Source: an uncultured Bacilli bacterium (GTDB lineage: Bacteria; Bacillota_I; Bacilli_A; RF39; UBA660). From it: DNA of 6,093 nucleotides. Positions 5,367-6,093 of the stretch are shown here, piece after piece. The DNA lies in assembly GCA_934101445.1 (NCBI GenBank), contig CAKORQ010000063.1:1-6093 (forward strand), given 5' to 3'. The notes under the pieces are model-generated. The model did no database searches. It was not told where the DNA came from and saw only the letters and a list, made by a program, of their open reading frames with translations. Position 1 is the stretch's first letter, and every line of letters begins with the position of its first letter. The position numbers and the translations under genes are program-made.

Positions 5367-5404
5367 ATTATTGGAATATACGAGAAAGTAAGTGATATTA
5401 TGGC

Positions 5405-6093
5405 ATGCCCAAACAAAATTTTAAAAACGATTGTATAATTTTTAATACATTAAATGATTTAGTACCTCAAGACCATTTGGTAAAAAAATTGGATAACTCT
5501 ATAGATTTTATTTTTATTGAAGATTTAGTAAAAGAATTATATAGTCCATTTGGAAGACCAAGCATTCCTCCTGTGGTACTTTTTAAGTTGATTTTTATTA
5601 ACATAATATTTTGTATAAATTTAATGAGAAGAACTTGCGAAGAATGCAAAGTAAATATTGCCTATTGCTGGTTTTTAGGTTTATCTATGTACGATGAAAT
5701 TCCTAACTATTCTACCTGGAGCCAAAACTACATAAGAAGATATAAAGAAAGTAATGTTTTTGATAAAATTTTCGAGACCATTTTAAATCAAGCCATAAAA
5801 TATAAATTTATAGATTGTGAAACAGTATTTGGAGATGGTACTCATCAAAAAGCCAATGCCAATAAAAATAAACATCAAGATGTTGAAGTAGAGATAACTA
5901 AAAAAGTATATGAAGATAAATTGCTAGAAGAGATAAATGAAGATAGAATAAAACATGGAAAAAAGCCAATTGAAGATATAACTAAAAAAGGAGTTATGTT
6001 TGATGAAGAAACTGGTGAATTAAAAGAAAATATTGAAACAAAGCATATTAAAGAAAGTTTAACTGACCCAGAAAGTGGTTGCTTTCATAAAGG
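5405..6093 (+). CDS. IS1182-family transposase, N-terminal 229 codons (runs off right edge)
   Basis: The frame from ATG at 5405 is open to the window edge. The start (MPKQNFKND) is followed by DHLVKKLDNSIDF and the hallmark N-terminal transposase domain (DUF772-like): LYSPFGRPSIPPVVLFK (45-61) and RRTCEECKVNIAYCWFLGLS (75-94), then NYSTWSQNYIRR (101-112). The catalytic region begins at VFGDGTHQKANANKNK, with Asp144 as the first acid of the DDE triad. It is followed by a charged, lysine-rich insert and TDPESGCFHKG, the usual entry to the RNase H-like core. The second Asp and the Glu lie beyond the edge, so integrity cannot be judged. The product cuts and joins DNA at the IS ends. An out-of-frame ATG at 5400 opens only 12 codons, so 5405 is preferred. 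Confidence 0.88.
   Translation, partial: MPKQNFKNDCIIFNTLNDLVPQDHLVKKLDNSIDFIFIEDLVKELYSPFGRPSIPPVVLFKLIFINIIFCINLMRRTCEECKVNIAYCWFLGLSMYDEIPNYSTWSQNYIRRYKESNVFDKIFETILNQAIKYKFIDCETVFGDGTHQKANANKNKHQDVEVEITKKVYEDKLLEEINEDRIKHGKKPIEDITKKGVMFDEETGELKENIETKHIKESLTDPESGCFHK

Larger units (their letters stand above)
5225..6093 (+). mobile_element. IS1182-family insertion sequence, left portion (runs off right edge)
   Basis: The transposase at 5405 places the element in the IS1182 family. The left boundary is not proven. I place it near 5225, where the interrupted terminator gives way to CTCAGACTGTTGACAA, a sequence that resembles, from memory, terminal repeats of Bacillota IS1182-type elements. 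The right end, the second inverted repeat and any target duplication are outside the window. Between 5225 and 5404 lies a 180-base leader with promoters and a terminator hairpin. Confidence 0.6.

Noticed and set aside
5467..5649. Open frame of 60 codons on the minus strand
   Set aside because: It is antisense to the well-supported transposase frame and its product resembles nothing known.

Overview
The window is AT-rich throughout. Its gene content (rlmN, a ferritin-like/rubredoxin rubrerythrin, a DUF6512-type membrane protein, a camelysin/TasA-like exported protein, an IS1182-type transposase) and its extended GGTGAT-like ribosome binding sites suggest a low-GC Bacillota. A gut-associated member of the Bacilli (RF39 or Erysipelotrichales-like) is my best guess; the placement is inference.

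Left part, minus strand (1-1060): the first 72 codons of rlmN (23S rRNA A2503 methyltransferase) run off the left edge, behind a good promoter (TTGAGA, 17 bp, TATAAT). Upstream of it, on the same strand, lies a gene for a 222-residue exported or membrane-anchored protein with a Ser/Thr/Asn-rich tail, closed by its own hairpin-plus-T-tract terminator. An AT-rich divergent intergenic region follows (996-1478). It holds an orphan hairpin with a T-tract and a competing smaller hairpin, which resembles a transcription attenuator.

Middle, plus strand (1479-3896): two adjacent frames (1479-2975 and 3049-3768) look like one gene of about 760 codons split by a single-base frameshift near 2964-2974. 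The second frame is open back to 2965, has no good start, and its upstream translation continues the first protein smoothly. The combined product would carry WG-like repeats, a long charged coiled coil and a pentapeptide-like tail. Eight bases later comes a 39-codon remnant of the TRAM domain of an RlmD/RumA-type 23S rRNA uracil methyltransferase, followed by about 130 bp with no recognisable content. This looks like a deletion scar.

Right part, plus strand (4023-6093): rubrerythrin has a well-formed promoter that overlaps a PerR/Fur-like dyad, and a strong terminator. Next is a five-helix DUF6512-like membrane protein whose C-terminus departs from the family and whose stop codon lies inside a hairpin. 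The window closes with the left part of an IS1182-family insertion sequence. Its transposase (5405 to the edge, 229 codons visible) is preceded by a leader with two -10 boxes, an internal terminator hairpin and an interlocking alternative helix. The IS probably inserted into, or right beside, the terminator of the membrane-protein gene.

No single pathway links these genes. The window is a patchwork of housekeeping and oxidative-stress genes with three signs of decay or rearrangement: a frameshifted gene, a truncated methyltransferase and an IS insertion.
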